A stretch of DNA of 64,000 nucleotides from Malachius bipustulatus (Eukaryota; Arthropoda; Insecta; Coleoptera; Melyridae): positions 38,466,929-38,530,928 of the forward strand of contig OU342635.1 of assembly GCA_910589415.1 (NCBI GenBank), given 5' to 3'. Positions within the stretch are counted from its first letter, which is position 1, and each line of letters starts with the position of its first letter. Under the pieces are notes generated by a model. That model had not been told where the DNA came from. It was given only the letters and a program-made list of their open reading frames with translations, and did not search any database. A program made the position numbers and the translations under genes. Of the stretch, positions 34,525-48,053 are shown one piece after another.

Positions 34525-37500
34525 TAACTTTATACGTAGTAAGTTGAAATGTATACCGAATCGACAAAGTCATACAAAGTTCTCGCGTTTAATTAGAGAA
34601 TTGAATGATTCGTAGGTAAGCTGCAAAACCATCAATTTCCGCATTTAGGTCGAGTAAAGGAAATTGGTATAACATTTGATATAATTGAACCACCATAAGT
34701 GTAATTTTAATCTATATTTAATGCCAATAGCCAATTAATTATCCTTTAATGATAACGATCCTTCAGTTCCACCATTAAACCTGCGACATTTGAAAAGTAT
34801 TTTATCTCGTAGGAGAAATCATTAGTTATATGGATGTCAAGAATTTACTTAATATTGTCAATTAGCTTTCGAGATCCCGTTGGAAAGACGTAATGGAAAT
34901 AAACAGTCCCTAGTGACCGTGTCAACTCGGGAGTGATGGGATCCGTGAAATGCAATCTTAGACTCTCATACAAAACGAATGAGGTCTTCTTATCAAATTA
35001 ATCAGATGTTACTGGAGCTGTCTCTAGACTTGAACAGATTTGCTTAATTCTCTTCTTTGTGCGCAGGGCGGAAGATCTCTGGATTCTTTTATTCGGAACT
35101 CAGACAATGCTGACAAACGCGCCCAGAAGATGAGACGGTCTTTGTTTCACTCGATGCTTGATGTTTATATCGCGCACACTACGGTAATTGCGTTTTTCCT
35201 ACCTGTTTATTTTACAACGAGCTTATTTTTCATCACGTTAAAGGATCTGGTAATCCTGAAGATTTTCAATTAAATTAATTTTCAAAGAAATTACAATGAG
35301 TTAAATAGCTCGAACAACCTCTCACAGATCTTATCTATAAATCTTATCAATTCTCAATTCTAGAAAGTAGCGCTTTCTAACTTAATTATTGTTATTAAGA
35401 GCTAATTTAATAGCTCGAACTTTTTAGATATATTTTGGCTGTGAGAATTCTATTTTCACATGGAGGCATTGATGTGAAAATGACTTTATGGGAGAAATTC
35501 GACTGAGCATGTTCGTGTTGAATTCCGCCGATATCTTAGCGTCGGCCACCGTGAACTCCAATTACGTGGGATTATTAATTGACTTTCGAACTAATTTAAG
35601 GCAATCTAGTAGCAATAAGTGGTTAATATTCTCCAGGTCGTTCTTCTTGTTAACGACTACTTGCCATTCATCAGCGACAAGACTAATGCTACACCCCCTT
35701 ATTCAAGATAAGAGAAGATTTAAAAGCTATTTTATTTGACTGCTGATTTCTTTCCTATATCTTACTTATTATCAAGAAATCCATCTGGAATAATGTCCTC
35801 ATTTGGTATTAACGAACATAAAAAAAGAAATTCGGAAAAGTCACCGATATTGTTTTAGAATAAATTACGATCTAGATAATTCCCTTTGTTAAAGGAGTTT
35901 TCTGGAGTCATCAAGTCTATCCCGTTTTCTATGCGGTTCAGATATTAATGATTACTATAATAGTATCAGTAACAGTTACAAGATGAAGTAAGAGTAATTT
36001 ATTACCCATCACAAAGCATAAGTGTGATTTTCAAGGAAAGAATATCGTTGTTGCAGACATTTATCTTCATTAGACTTTCCAGAGAACACCCTCCTAAATG
36101 GTGACGATGTAATTAATAGTTAAACATGTTTCCCGAAACTAAATTCCACGTCTAGTTGTTTTTAACCACAAAACCAGCAACTGCACTGTTTCATTATTCA
36201 CGAACTCATAACTTCAACCTATTACGTGCCACCGAAACCGTATCTAAATGCACTCTAGAGTCTGCTTGTAATTTATCACCCGAATGTTACACAAGTTATT
36301 GTATTCTCGGTTATTATTACGAACGAGCAATTTAAATTAAAAATCCCGTATCTGAATCAATAATTTAAGAACAAAGCTCTATTAATCTTATGTTTTACCT
36401 AGGAACGTGGCTTATCCCAGCACATTACAGATCGCTAAACTTGCTGTGTAAGTTTTGAAATATTTATTTTATCGTAGCTTTATATAAATATTTCTTTCAT
36501 AAAACAAAAATGTGTTCTATAACAGTGTTAGTCGGCTTAATAAATAGTCCTTGAATGGCAAAAAGATATTCGGTAACCAAGCATAAGAATTGACGTTCTC
36601 TGCGCAAGGAATAAAAAGAAAGGAAAAGCTTTTTGTCGTTTTCTTCTCCAAGACATCTCCTAAATGTTCGTGTATAATGTAGAGCGTCGGTTGTCATTAG
36701 GAGAATAGAAACGGCCAGAGTTCCAAAGCACAATTGTGTCATTCGGTCTTTCTCCAGATAAATTATGACAGCATTATGAAAACTTGGAGCCAAAAAAGTA
36801 AAATGTGCTTCCTGTTAGTAGCATATTTAACACTTCGTACTCAAACATTTAAAAAGCCGTTAATCCATAAATTTATCCCGACTTACCTACCCTTATTAAA
36901 GACCTTTGAGGATATTAAATGAAAATTGAAGCTGAAATCACCTCTCCAGCAATGCAAATTACAAGTCTGTTTATTTTCAGTAACGAACCCTACAGAATAA
37001 ACAGAAATCAATAATGATTGTATCATACTTCCGTTTTTATAGCTGCAGTAATTTTTAAATCGCGAAGCTTTTTCCAGCATGTTTGCGTAACGGATGTTGG
37101 TATGTTAGATTAAAAAAAAATGAAAGAAAGTAGCAAATATTTTTATCGATCAGATTATGATACACATCCCTGAGTTTATTTGGTCACCTGTTTTGCGATT
37201 CCACTTATTTGCCAGACACACCGCGAACTCATTCTAAACCGATAAAAGCGCGGCGACCTATTATGTCGCTACGTCCCTCATAAAAAAGAGGCTTTTACGG
37301 GATTTGTTATATCAAAACTGGCACCGAATGATATAAAATCCTGGATTGATGTAATAATTAGAGCAATGTGACACTATGATTCAGTATAACATCGATATCC
37401 TGTAACACACGGGAACTAACAACTATAAATTTCTGGCATTATCCTTTCTGACCTGGCTGGCGCTCACATTTACTCACATTGTATATGCATACATATTATT

Positions 37501-37731
37501 TACGCCCATATAAATTTCTATATCATCCCATAGTGTGACGTTATCGATATAATAATCCAATTATGTTAATTAGCACGGAAGACTTAATTGTATATAATAA
37601 TTTATGTGTTATTACTTTAAAATTATTTGTAATCCTCTATCGTATATCATCAATTTTTTATTTATTTTTTTCACTGTTTTATTTATTTTAAAATTATTTA
37701 AAAAGTTCAAACAAGAGAGGAACGAATTTCA
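34525..37731. other. No supported gene
   Basis: AT-rich. ORFs at 35040-35273, 35488-35739 and 36497-36793 have no recognisable domain or exon structure. Nothing else was seen. Confidence 0.45.
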
Positions 37732-38072
37732 CTAATGTCCGTATTCATCAAACTTCAAAATATAACTCTGGGGTTATATTTTGAATTTTCTGACCGCTGA
37801 TTGGTCTAATGCTCAAACCCTACGAACGCTACGAATTTTAAACCAATGACATGTTCCTAAATATAATCCCAGGGGTTATATTTATTGATGAATACGGGCC
37901 TAAGGTCCGTATTCATCAATAAAAATAACCCCTGGGGTTATATTTTGAAGCATGTCATTGGTTTAGAATTCGTAGCGTTCGTAGGGTTTTGGCATTAGAC
38001 CAATCAGCTGTCAGAAAATTCGAAATATAACCCCAGAGTTATATTTTGAAGTTTGATGAATACGGACATTAG
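37732..38072. mobile_element. Two head-to-head 163-bp MITEs forming a large palindrome
   Basis: Each unit (37737-37899 and 37905-38067) starts GTCCGTATTCATCA and ends in its inverse (TGATGAATACGGGC or TGATGAATACGGAC). Each has its own internal inverted arms around AAATATAAC.CC.GGGGTTATATTT. The second unit is an inverted copy of the first, so the whole stretch folds on itself around CCTAAGG (37899-37905). The spacers are CTAAT, CTAAG and ATTAG. It is non-coding. Confidence 0.8.
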
Positions 38073-38217
38073 AGACAAAAGTCAGATCACTTAACTCCCA
38101 GAAGCATTTGGTAGAGGCTACCCCTCAAATGTAATATCCACTGGACGTTGTCATGAAATACCTCGCAGATGCAATCATAATATTATTTCGTCAAACTTGC
38201 AGTTAACTGATAATGAC

Positions 38218-38950
38218 TGTACCGAAATCCGAGGCTTTCGTTGGTATTTATTGTTTATTTCATTCATAGAGGGATTTATCTCGAGTGATACAGTTTTTAC
38301 TCGACAGTGATTAGCAGGTTATCTCCATCAGCACCGGCTATATAAAGAGCGCCAGGTGAAGAATCGGGAGGGCATTGTGAGGTTTGACTTACAAACAACT
38401 CTCTCTCCTAGGTGAACTGAGCCTGGAGATCAGCCGAGGCATGCAGTGAGTGCTCCCGGACAATCAGGGTCGATGGATTGAGTCGACCACGCTATAAATC
38501 TTACATCAGAAACCGTGGCCAGGGTGCATTGAACTCTGGCAGACGGTCGGTCAGTATACAGAGCCGGTCGGTGCCGTATTGAGGTGCCGACCCCCCCTAG
38601 TCCCTACCCGGCCTGTATTGAGGGCCGAATTCAGTAACAGTCGTCCCGAGGTCGTAGTGAGGCATCGGGAGCGGCTTTTATTTCAGAGAATACCTGCCGA
38701 CGAAGGACGTGCCCCGAGTGACTCCCCGGCGCGTGTACCTGAGACGGCTGAGACCAGCACAGACGGCTCGACTGCGAACGAGCTACTGATCAGGACAGAT
38801 TGTTTAAATATTAATAATATAGCTACTACATATGTAAATACATTTCTTTTGTAAATAAACCCTAACTATTTAATCAACTTGTCACGGGTACAAAGGGGCA
38901 AATATCCATTCCTGGGAACTCACCTCTACCCACATAAAAATCCCGTTACA
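38218..38950 (+). mobile_element. Solo LTR of a gypsy/BEL-type retrotransposon
   Basis: The 733-bp sequence runs from TGTACCG to CCGTTACA and is flanked by TGAC on both sides (38214-38217 and 38951-38954). It has the internal order of an LTR: U3, a TATA box (TATATAAA, 38339-38346), then GC-rich transcribed sequence, and AATAAA at 38854-38859. No gag-pol sits next to it, so the interior was removed by recombination between two LTRs. The ORF at 38579-38854 within it is not a gene. Confidence 0.75.
38339..38346 (+). promoter_or_regulatory. TATA box of the solo LTR
   Basis: TATATAAA, followed by AGAGCGCCAGG and a purine-rich stretch where transcription would start about 25-30 bases downstream. 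Confidence 0.55.
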
Positions 38951-38954
38951 TGAC

Positions 38955-41900
38955 CTTTTTGTTTATTGGAATCATTTGGAATTGTTATCAATTTAATTGT
39001 CATAATTCAATGCCCTGGTGTCGGCACCACTGAGCCCCCTGCTTACCTGGCTCTATGCAGTATTCGTTAGAAATAGCTCACCACCCCTGATTACCTCTTT
39101 TATGGTTCGTCGACCTTCCATACAAAGTTTTCTTAAACGTTTGACGAACCAAGAAAAAGGTATCCAGGGCTGGCAAGCTCTTTCGACCGCAATATACATA
39201 GATCCAGGCTAGGAGTATCTCAGGATTATGACCATCCTCAACTACGAGTGGATCATCAGACCTTTGAGTCGAACAATTATTAGTATCGCTCGTAACTTTC
39301 CCCTTTTTATGTACATAGATCCCTAAAAAACAACCCGTAAAATCTACTTTATATTTCCAAAAATATATTTCTGAAATTCATCTGGTCTATTTATGATATT
39401 ATTTACATGGCTAGTAATTGAGACTTGAAAATTATTAACGATTTTTTTAATATTTTGCGAATCAACTTAGAATAAGAATTTGATTATTACCAGCAGGGAG
39501 AAAGTTCATAAAAGGAAATCTAACATTAAGATATTATGGTTTCTTTTCGTTTTAATTACTGCTGGAGATTTCTTTTCATAAAGTCAGCCGATTTCGTATA
39601 TACTAAGCAGCAAATTAAATCCAATAAATTTCAATATTCAAGTGGTCTTAATATTGAACTTTCTTTAACAAAGTCTCAGTGCTGAGTAAGCAGACATTAT
39701 TCATAAATTCAGTGTATTCAGAGGTCCAATAACAGCGAAATGGCAAAAGTCCTATTACAGCCGTGAAACAACACTTTCCTGCACATGAAAATATAACGTT
39801 CCTGGAAATAACTAGAACTCAAAGTGGTCGTTATCCAAACTACGCATAAATAAGCGTTTACTTTATATGCGTTGTACGTTTCAGGCTGTCATATTCTTAA
39901 AACTTGCAGAAATTTACGACAATGACTATGTTAACAATGTGATACACTTCATTGTATTATAAAACATTTACTCACTAAAATAGCGGCTGCAATAAAATCT
40001 CCTAAACTCGATGAATGAAAATTCTCATATGTGAACTTCGTACATTGAAATTTCTCATAAACTGTTCAAAGTACTTCAGTATTCAAATCGAAATTTCTGG
40101 CAAGTTCGATATTCGCTATGATGGGACGCCATAACTCTTGTCTAAACAAACAAAATCAGGTTTGTAATGCAGAATTTCTCACATAAACCTCAGCACATCT
40201 TTGATATTTTATTACCTTTAGATTATTCATCGATCCAGGCATAGTTGCATATACCTTCTTTGATACAAGACGCCCCAGTAATGCGAAGTGCATATGAAAA
40301 GTTAATACTATGATATAAACATCCCTGTGGATTGTTTGCCCTTAATATATCCACACATACTTAGTGCAAGTTTGTGACGTTCATTCAATTCCCGCAGAGT
40401 TTCGGCAAAACAAAGCAGCGCAAGAGAGGAATGCATTTAGACAACGTTGCCAACCTATAGACGCGAAAATGCTCACATCAGGAATGTCAACTATGTTTTG
40501 GGAAGTATTTAGTGCATGCATGGAAAAAAACTTTCACGTCGTCTGGTATTCGTGTGCCCATTTGAAAAATTGTTCACGGAGTTAATAATTATTTGAATTT
40601 GTATGTTTATTAAAATGAATTTACTGGGTAAAATTTTACCGCAATAGACACGAAATTCTAAACAGGGTGGTATAACTTTAACTTTAGTTACAAAACATTA
40701 CACTACTAAGCCTTTAAAATAAACCCTTTAATAAAATTAAAGTTAAACTTACACTCTCCAACCAATTAAAGAAGGCTATTTTTCAAGTTTTCTGTACACA
40801 GTCTCTCATTACCTACTGTTATAATTTAATATATACATATAAATTTTAGTTCAACTCCCTTATAATATTACCACTATCGAGATGACCTCAAAGCACATAA
40901 TTTATTATTGAACTCAGATTGGACAATAATGTCAATCACCTAATAACAATGATCTTTTGAAGGGTGTGTATGAGAAACATTTTGTGAACCATTTCTTTGT
41001 CGCAAATAAAGAGCAATTTCATACCTACAATTTGAATATTTTTTTTGTTATTCACTATAGCTGCTACATCGGCAAGTTTTCTGTATAACAATCATGATCG
41101 ATAGTTTCCTCTCTCTATTGAATAATAACTGTAATGCTGTAGAATAAATTTTAATATCAGCCACAGAGGCTACATAGAAACATGAAGTAATTCAGACCTT
41201 TAACAAAAAAAAAATAGTAAAAACATTGTGTCCATCCAGTTTTGATTTAGATTCGAACCATAATTGGATCAAAACTTCATTTTTTAATGTTTCTGGTAGT
41301 TCCCAACCGTTCGGACTTGTGTGCTGGAACAAAGCCATTGTTTTCCGGATGACAGTATTGTGATTTGTTTGTGTTGTATGTCAGTTATTCATTTCATAAA
41401 AATTGATGTATAAATAAATTGCACAACGTAATTTCAATGGTAGTATCACAGAGTTCCTATACATATTGTCAAGTTGGGCAAATATTCTTAGGTTTTTTTT
41501 TCAAAAATTTCATTGCTCACGATCAGTTTCTTAAAAGGGTCATTCTTCACAAAATTCAAAAATTCTGATCCAATTTCCGCAATGTGGCAACAAGGTATGT
41601 ATCGTATCCTCGCAATGGCCTAAAGGGATGCATTGTTTGGAAGCACTGAATGCCTGTCGCGGATAGCTTGAGAACCACCCCACTAGCCCTTCAAGGGAGG
41701 CATAAGTGCGGTGAGCAGAGGCATTGTAGACCTAGGCACGGAAACAACAAACCTGTGGTTTGAATGCATCTGACCACTAGAGATTCCGTGCGTCATTGAG
41801 GTAGTTAAAAAGTCTGAATGAAAGAAACTTTTCGAATACCTAGTGCTAATTAATATTTTTGCTCATAAAATGAAACTTAATATCGGTAGGTATCATAATC

Positions 41901-42197
41901 AATAATGACGGTCTAAATAGTGACGCCCTAAAAATATCCACGTCAGAAGTGGGATACAATAGCTTCAATTCCACACTAAATGAAACATAATTGAGCTTAC
42001 GAAAATATATATCTGAGGAAGTTTCACGTTCAAGTAAGTTTGAGCAGACAAATTCCTTTAGAGGGAAATTTATATCTAAGTCTCAATTTTTAAAAGTAAC
42101 AGTTTTTATCAAACTCACAACTCTAAATAAATAAGGTTTCAAGACCTAAATGTTTTATTTCCCGTCAACATAAAGTTTCAATGTATTCTAGTTATAT
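38955..42197. other. No supported gene
   Basis: AT-rich with short ORFs only. A somewhat GC-richer stretch at 41590-41770 (AGCCCTTCAAGGGAGG region) looks like a decayed retroelement but carries no recognisable motif. Confidence 0.4.
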
Positions 42198-42473
42198 TTG
42201 ACCATACAAGATATGACTTCCAGATTCCCTGTCACGTATTGTACCGCCACTGGACTCATGTCCTGCAACCTCAATTGTCCTTGGAGTCCTGCGGCGGACA
42301 CGCTCTTGTTAAAACCGTCTGTAGACGCAGCAGCGCCACTCCAAAAGGATCGCATCGCGGCGCCCTCGACACGCCGTCACTTCAAACTGCCAACACTACG
42401 CTCAAGTAAAACACTGTGCTTGTTCTTGTACATGCTAAACGTGCTCTTCTACGAGAAACCAGATGAAGACTGA
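42198..42473 (+). CDS. Candidate host exon in a GC-rich island (strand unsure)
   Basis: About 240 bp stands out as GC-rich in AT-rich DNA. On + a frame runs from an acceptor-like ATGACTTCCAG (42221-42231) through about 80 codons to TGA at 42471-42473, ending EKPDED. On minus the same island holds an ATG at about 42355 in a good context (GGCGCCGCGATG). Its frame reads MRSFWSGAAASTDGFNKSVS and continues for about 55 codons. Neither product is recognised. Base composition argues for selection or for an old retrocopy; the strand cannot be decided from this window. Confidence 0.25.
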   Translation: MTIQDMTSRFPVTYCTATGLMSCNLNCPWSPAADTLLLKPSVDAAAPLQKDRIAAPSTRRHFKLPTLRSSKTLCLFLYMLNVLFYEKPDED

Positions 42474-42839
42474 GGAGGTCTAGAATTACTAGATTTAAAA
42501 CAACAAAAAAAAAAAAACTATTTTTTCATTAGGTACCTTCTATTTTTGTTTCATCAAATTAACTTGTCGAGATGATATTATGTTTTATGTCTGCACTCAA
42601 GATTCCCCCATTCTAGACAATAGTTTTAGAGAGGAGATTCCCATTCTATTTCAGTTCATTTCATATCGTTGTACCTAGCAAGCAATTTCCGGAAGTATAA
42701 TTGGATTTATTTCAAAAGAATCTGAAATGACATTTCCCTTTTCTATTATCGGTTCCTCGCTAATGAATTTAACTTTACAAGTATCTATATGTGAAGTACC
42801 TACCGAACAAATAAATCGTCCAAGTGGCAGCTGAAGTCT

Positions 42840-44640
42840 CTGGTTAGTGTAAATATTCCAGTGCTATTCTCACATACCACATAAATTGCGTTCCCGGAGA
42901 TATGACATGAATTCTGAGAATCCAACAGTTGCAGGATCTATTTTGAAGTGGTTCAGGTTTTTGATTGATGCGTAAATTGAACCTGGTACAGTAGTGGTGG
43001 GTGAATCGGAAAGGTATAAGTTTATACTTATTTTTGTGGATCAGTTTGGGAAGACGATGTATAAAGCAGACAGGGTAAGAAGTCCAAGCCGCCTGAAATT
43101 GCCTCTGCAGGACTGCTGAAGGGATAAACCTCCCATGATACGAATCTCTCTCTATTGAAGAAGAACAATCCTTCGGAGAGATCTCTGCCGGCCAGGTCAT
43201 AGAACATGTGACTAATCAAATACCCATAATAAGCATAGAGAGGAATTTCATGGGACACCGTGTATTGAAATCTGAGAACTCTGTGAAGGAAACAGGCACT
43301 AGCAAGATGACGGCATAAGTGACTTATACTAGAATGGTCTTGATTGAATCTTGATAAGAATTGTTGTATCATCAGCGTAGTTAACACAGAGTGAATTAGG
43401 GGAGGTAATTTTGGGGCCCAAGTTGTTAATGAAGACAAGGAAAAGAAGCGGACCGAGTACACTACTCTGTGGCACCCCAGAGGGATCGGAGCAAACCGTG
43501 ATAGCACAGGTCGGCCACCAGACTCGGTAATATGAAGCGCCTGTATTCTTCGCTGTAGGTAGCTGGTAAACCAGGAAAGGGGCAATCCAAGAACTCCGAC
43601 ATTCTCCAGTTTGGGAAGGAGGCACACACTGTCGAATGCCTTGGTGAGATCCAAAAGCCATCCCACTGTGCGCACTCCCATCCTCATGCCCTCAGATATG
43701 AAATTCTTAAGTTCCACAAGAGCCGTCTGGATAGACCTTTTTTAAGGAAACTATGCTGGGATCGGGAGAGGATCCCTGTATTGCCAAGAAAGTCAAGAAG
43801 ATGAAACGTGACAAGGGATTCAATTGGTCCTTTTTTGAAAATGGACTTAACCAAGGCTGCCTTGAGTTTCTCAGTTATACATCAGTCTGAAAAGAATAAC
43901 TGTAAGTTTCTGATAACGCCTGAGCAAGATCAGAAATGCAATGCTTGACGACAAAGGAGGCAATCTCGTTCAAGCCCGAAGGCTTCTTACTTTTAAACCT
44001 GGAAGCTACTTCTATTATTTCCCGAGATGATGTGGAAAAAATATGAAGAATGAAGAGGCGTGTGTTGACATGTTGGATCCGGGAGTGTGACTTTATGTGT
44101 TGAAGAGTCATTCGAAAGAAAGAAGGAATTGAGCAAGTCTACCATTTCTTAAGAGTCTGTCGTAACCGTGCTTTTACTACTCATCAAGCTCTAAGATTTT
44201 ATGAGAATTGATTATTGATTGGCATTGGTTGTTTATGAGGGTCCATCCTGTTTTGATGGCATTTTCATATTCATTGATGAAGATGTCGTGGAAACGCCTG
44301 GACTCACCAGATTCCTGAACCGTCGCTTTAGACCGCATGCTGAAGCCTGAACTGCTGATTGCAGGAGTTTATCGATGGATTTTGATTTATCAGAGACCTA
44401 GACCATCCACGGAGTTGCTAAGGGACGAATGTTGATGTACAGCTCCCGGAAATCATGTCTGTAGTGATGGGATGAGAACACAGTTGATGTGAGAGATTTA
44501 GATGTTGTATTATTTGGACTGCTTACAATATAATATCTGGACGGGAGGGGAGGTACGCTAGGAGAAGATGAGGTTGGTTTGTAGGAGGACAACCTTTTTC
44601 TAGTTTGTAGGACATGCTGATGGCCTGCAGAAATAAACGG
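42840..44640 (-). mobile_element. Decayed LINE (CR1/Jockey-like) on minus
   Basis: A degraded non-LTR element has several frame breaks. From 5' to 3' on minus: remains of the region between endonuclease and RT (44640-44120), a segment with KSKKPSGLNEIASFVVKHCI (about 43960-44000), RT motif A, the RT active site and a degraded C-terminal part down to about 42850. No tail or target duplication was identified. It is clearly older than the LINE at 31955. Confidence 0.7.
43329..43717 (-). pseudogene. LINE reverse transcriptase palm fragment
   Basis: Two overlapping frames together show the palm. The first has WLLDLTKAFDSV (motif A, Asp codon at 43649-43651) and LPLSWFTSYLQRR. After a frame change near 43480-43500 the second has SGVPQSSVLGPLLFLVFINN and YADDTTIL (YADD at 43368-43379). 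The usual PQGS is PQSS here. The active-site aspartates survive, but the frame does not. Confidence 0.8.
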
Positions 44641-47376
44641 GATAAAAATTGCAGGAGATCTGGAAATAACAACCTGGCTAATGTTGTTTGGTAAAATTTA
44701 TTTTTATATGAAAAAATTCAGTGAAAAATTATTTTTTGCTCTAATCGCTTTAGCATTTAATTATTTATTTATTTAGAAGTGGGAGTTTGATCCACCTGTC
44801 CCCACAAATCTCCAATATTTCCTTCAAAATTTGTTATTTGTTCAATTTTTTTACACCATTAGAATAATGTTTCTACAAAGTAATAAAATTCGACGCAACT
44901 TACAACATTGATTTCAACGTCGTACCTTTCCGGGCATTAATTTCCCGTACTATCGACCAGTAAAAAGCGAACGATAGTGAATTTTCCAGTGCCAGTGATG
45001 TGTGCCGGAATCTGAACTATAAAAGTAAAGCTTTACTGACACTGAACGCGGCACAGTCGCTCCATTAAGTTAGGTTGGATTTCCCATGTGAGACGCCAAG
45101 ACGAATGCAAAATAATTATCATTTCCGGAGATGAGAATTGCGGGATGTAAAGCTAAAAGACAATTGCACCGAATGAGAATTGAAGCGGAATACGATTTCG
45201 GTACACCGTCTGGAATCTATCCCAATTCAGAAGATGGCTTGGGAAATAACCGAAACTACGGAAATCTTCCGGGAATGTTCAATGGAAAGATCATCATCTC
45301 GGGAAATAACATCCGCGAGAGGTGGATTCCTTAAAATATATGATCGGTGAAATGTGTTGTGTCTAATTAATAGAGATGAAAGAAGAGAGAAAGGGAAATG
45401 TGATTACAAAGACCATGCTCTGATTTTGTAATATAATGGTCCAGGTTTTGACATAGCCGGTATAGCTACTGTATAAAAATAATATTGCAACGTATCTTAG
45501 AGACTTGTGAATGCAGTAGAAAAAATATCAAATCTTGTTGTTGTAATCGTTGCATCAGGCTTGCTATTTTCTCTGATAATGACTCTATTTACTTATGAAA
45601 AAATTTACAGAACGTCAGACTAAATCAAAATAAAATTATTATTTGAGCCCATGTTGACTTAATTCGATAAAAAGAAATTGATGAGAAGAAATTCATCGGA
45701 GAGTATAATAAACACGAATCATTGATTTGATATATTTTTCCCGAATAAGCTGCCATACTTTCCATGGCTTTCCTTTCGCCAAAATATACTGGAACGCTGT
45801 GAATGGAATTCGCTTTATTGATATTTCAGGACAATACATAAAAAGTTACCGCTACACCAGTTATATATTACATTCTACATACGTTCTAGACAACGGTATA
45901 TTATAGAACCGCACAGATAAGATAAAATATATGTTTTTGATGTAGCTTCACATGTCGCGAAGGGGGCGTAATAAATAAAAACAATTATTGTTATCTGCAC
46001 AGGTCCAGAGGCCGGACCCGGGAAACTTCTGAATGAATTAAAAATTGTTTTGTGAATAGCGTTACGGCAGAACGAGGATTAATGTAATGCTGAAACGGAC
46101 AACAAAACGGTGCTTTGAATGACAATCGCAACCAAGAATTGAGTTTGCACTGTTGATTTGTAAGCGCCTGAATGTGGATTAGCCTCTTGTGAATCGTCAT
46201 TGCATGTTGTTCAAACTGCATTCATATGTTACTACGGTAATAAACATTTCCTGGCTGACTGTGTGATAAATCCAGCTTTTGTAATTGTTTAAGTGTCACT
46301 TTAATTGTATTTTTCCCGACGCATTTGTAGAATTGAATTTCAAATTTTTTTTTCATTTTTCAACTATTTTTCTCCCTGTCTATCTGTGAATTCTTCTTAC
46401 AACATGAACATTTTTAAACTAATTTAGGTGTAATTTTTTCATTGTTTCAGCTACATTAATGTTTAGTCACGCTGTAGGTTCTCTTTGATTAACCATAAGT
46501 TTGGATAATTTACTGAATTATTTTTTTCATTTTGTGTATAGAAGTTGGAACTGGTATATGGCAGTGAATGGTGGTGGTAACTTTATTTCACCCAGGAAGG
46601 AAAACCCTTGTTTGGATACGATATTTTGTGGTTGGCATTTTTAGGCCAATCTACGTAAGTCGACGCGATATAAGAGGCATTAATGATTATTATTATTTGT
46701 GAATGAATAATCGTAATAGACATAAATTAAATTGATTGTAAATAAAAAATGTGCGACGATGAGCTAAAATATAAGTAATTTTTGTTATTTTAAGACTGTC
46801 TTTTCTTCCCCTTAGTTAAACAAAAAATAGATTCAATAAATAAAATTTAACTCTATTCGTCGCTGTGAAATATGTACTTTCTAAACAAGCGTGTTTATTT
46901 AACATGTTTACAACATTAAGGGGTGTATGTCTTCATATTTTATTTTACCGTCCGCATATTTATTCATGTCACTTGTGATAGATTTTCATCCATTATAACA
47001 ATCAGTTTTGTTTTTGTTATTTTACCATTAAATATATTATTGAATTGGAAATGTTTTTATTGGAATCTACCTATCAATAAATCGTTGAAGTGTATTGTGT
47101 TATTGCCGCACCGATTTATGCAATTTGATTTTATCATAGCATAATTATTATTAATTCTTTTTTCTGGTTCATATACTCGATTCAATAAAATTATTCACGC
47201 AGCCATTAGAATTATTGCAAAATTACAAACGAAACAACTTTTGTAATTGCATTAAAGTATATTTTCCACTTAAGTTATAAATAATTTCTGACTTAAATGC
47301 AGATTTGAACACCTAGCCAAACAAACCAATTTAGTTTCGGTTCGTTTTTCCTTATTTAAGTTTTTCCTTCCACGTT
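44641..47376. other. No supported gene
   Basis: AT-rich. The ORF at 45131-45334 on + has a hydrophilic, Gly/Asn-rich product with no recognised domain. Nothing else was supported. Confidence 0.4.
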
Positions 47377-47530
47377 TGTAACGTACATTTCGTACGTACC
47401 GGCTAGAAGCCGGTAACACGGAGACAACGGCGGGCGCGCGCAGTGAGTGAGTGATAGTGGCGTTTAGCGGCCGACTGGAGGCCTCGAGTTCGTCGAGTCT
47501 CGCGACCTCGACTGTCAAGTTGCAATCAGG
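47377..47530 (+). promoter_or_regulatory. CpG-rich promoter / 5' exon candidate
   Basis: A CpG-dense island (GGCGGGCGCGCGCAGTGAGTG and beyond) rises abruptly from AT-rich DNA. It has an initiator-like GCAGTGAGT and a plausible splice donor AATCAG|GTGCGT at about 47528, with a second donor-like GGCTTG|GTGAGTG near 47677. That is the look of a TATA-less insect promoter with a non-coding first exon on +. No ATG-led frame is convincing. An alternative is a retroelement LTR: the island starts TGTAACG, as does the LTR near 50100. Confidence 0.3.
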
Positions 47531-47927
47531 TGCGTTTCATCATCATACCTGCGTTTTCACTCTCTTTCTCTCCTGGAAATTCGCGGATGAAGGGTCCGCA
47601 AACACCTAAAGTTTCCTGAAATGGCGTCGTGAACTTTCACGTTAATTATTATAAGAATCAACTACGTTTTTGGCTTGGTGAGTGTCGTAAAATGATTTTC
47701 TTAATTGTGTTAGAATTATACAGATCATATTTTCTTAATACCGTATGCTAATTAATTACAGCTTTTAAATCCGATCGAGTTTCGCTCCGCTTGTAAAACT
47801 TTGCCGATCACATGTTTGATCTTAACATATCTTGAGGACGGGACATCATTTTATGTACCCTCGGCAAGCAGACTCGATCGGACCGTTCATTAATGCAAGA
47901 GTGTTTCTGATACACATGAAATTACAG

Positions 47928-48041
47928 CTTTTTCCCTGGAGTCAATTTTTCCCCTGGAGGCAACTTTTTCCCTGGAGACATTTTTTTCCCTGGAGGCAAT
48001 CTTTTTCTTGGAGGCAACTTTTTTCCTGGAGGTCATCTTAT
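47928..48041 (+). repeat. 21-bp minisatellite, about six units
   Basis: The unit is roughly TTTTTCCCTGGAGGCAAC, repeated with substitutions. Translated in one frame it gives a false FPWRQ-type peptide; there is no gene here. Confidence 0.85.
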
Positions 48042-48053
48042 TCGTACCGAGAA

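Noticed and set aside
38579..38854. 91-residue ORF on +
   Set aside because: It lies inside the transcribed part of a solo LTR and has no domain.
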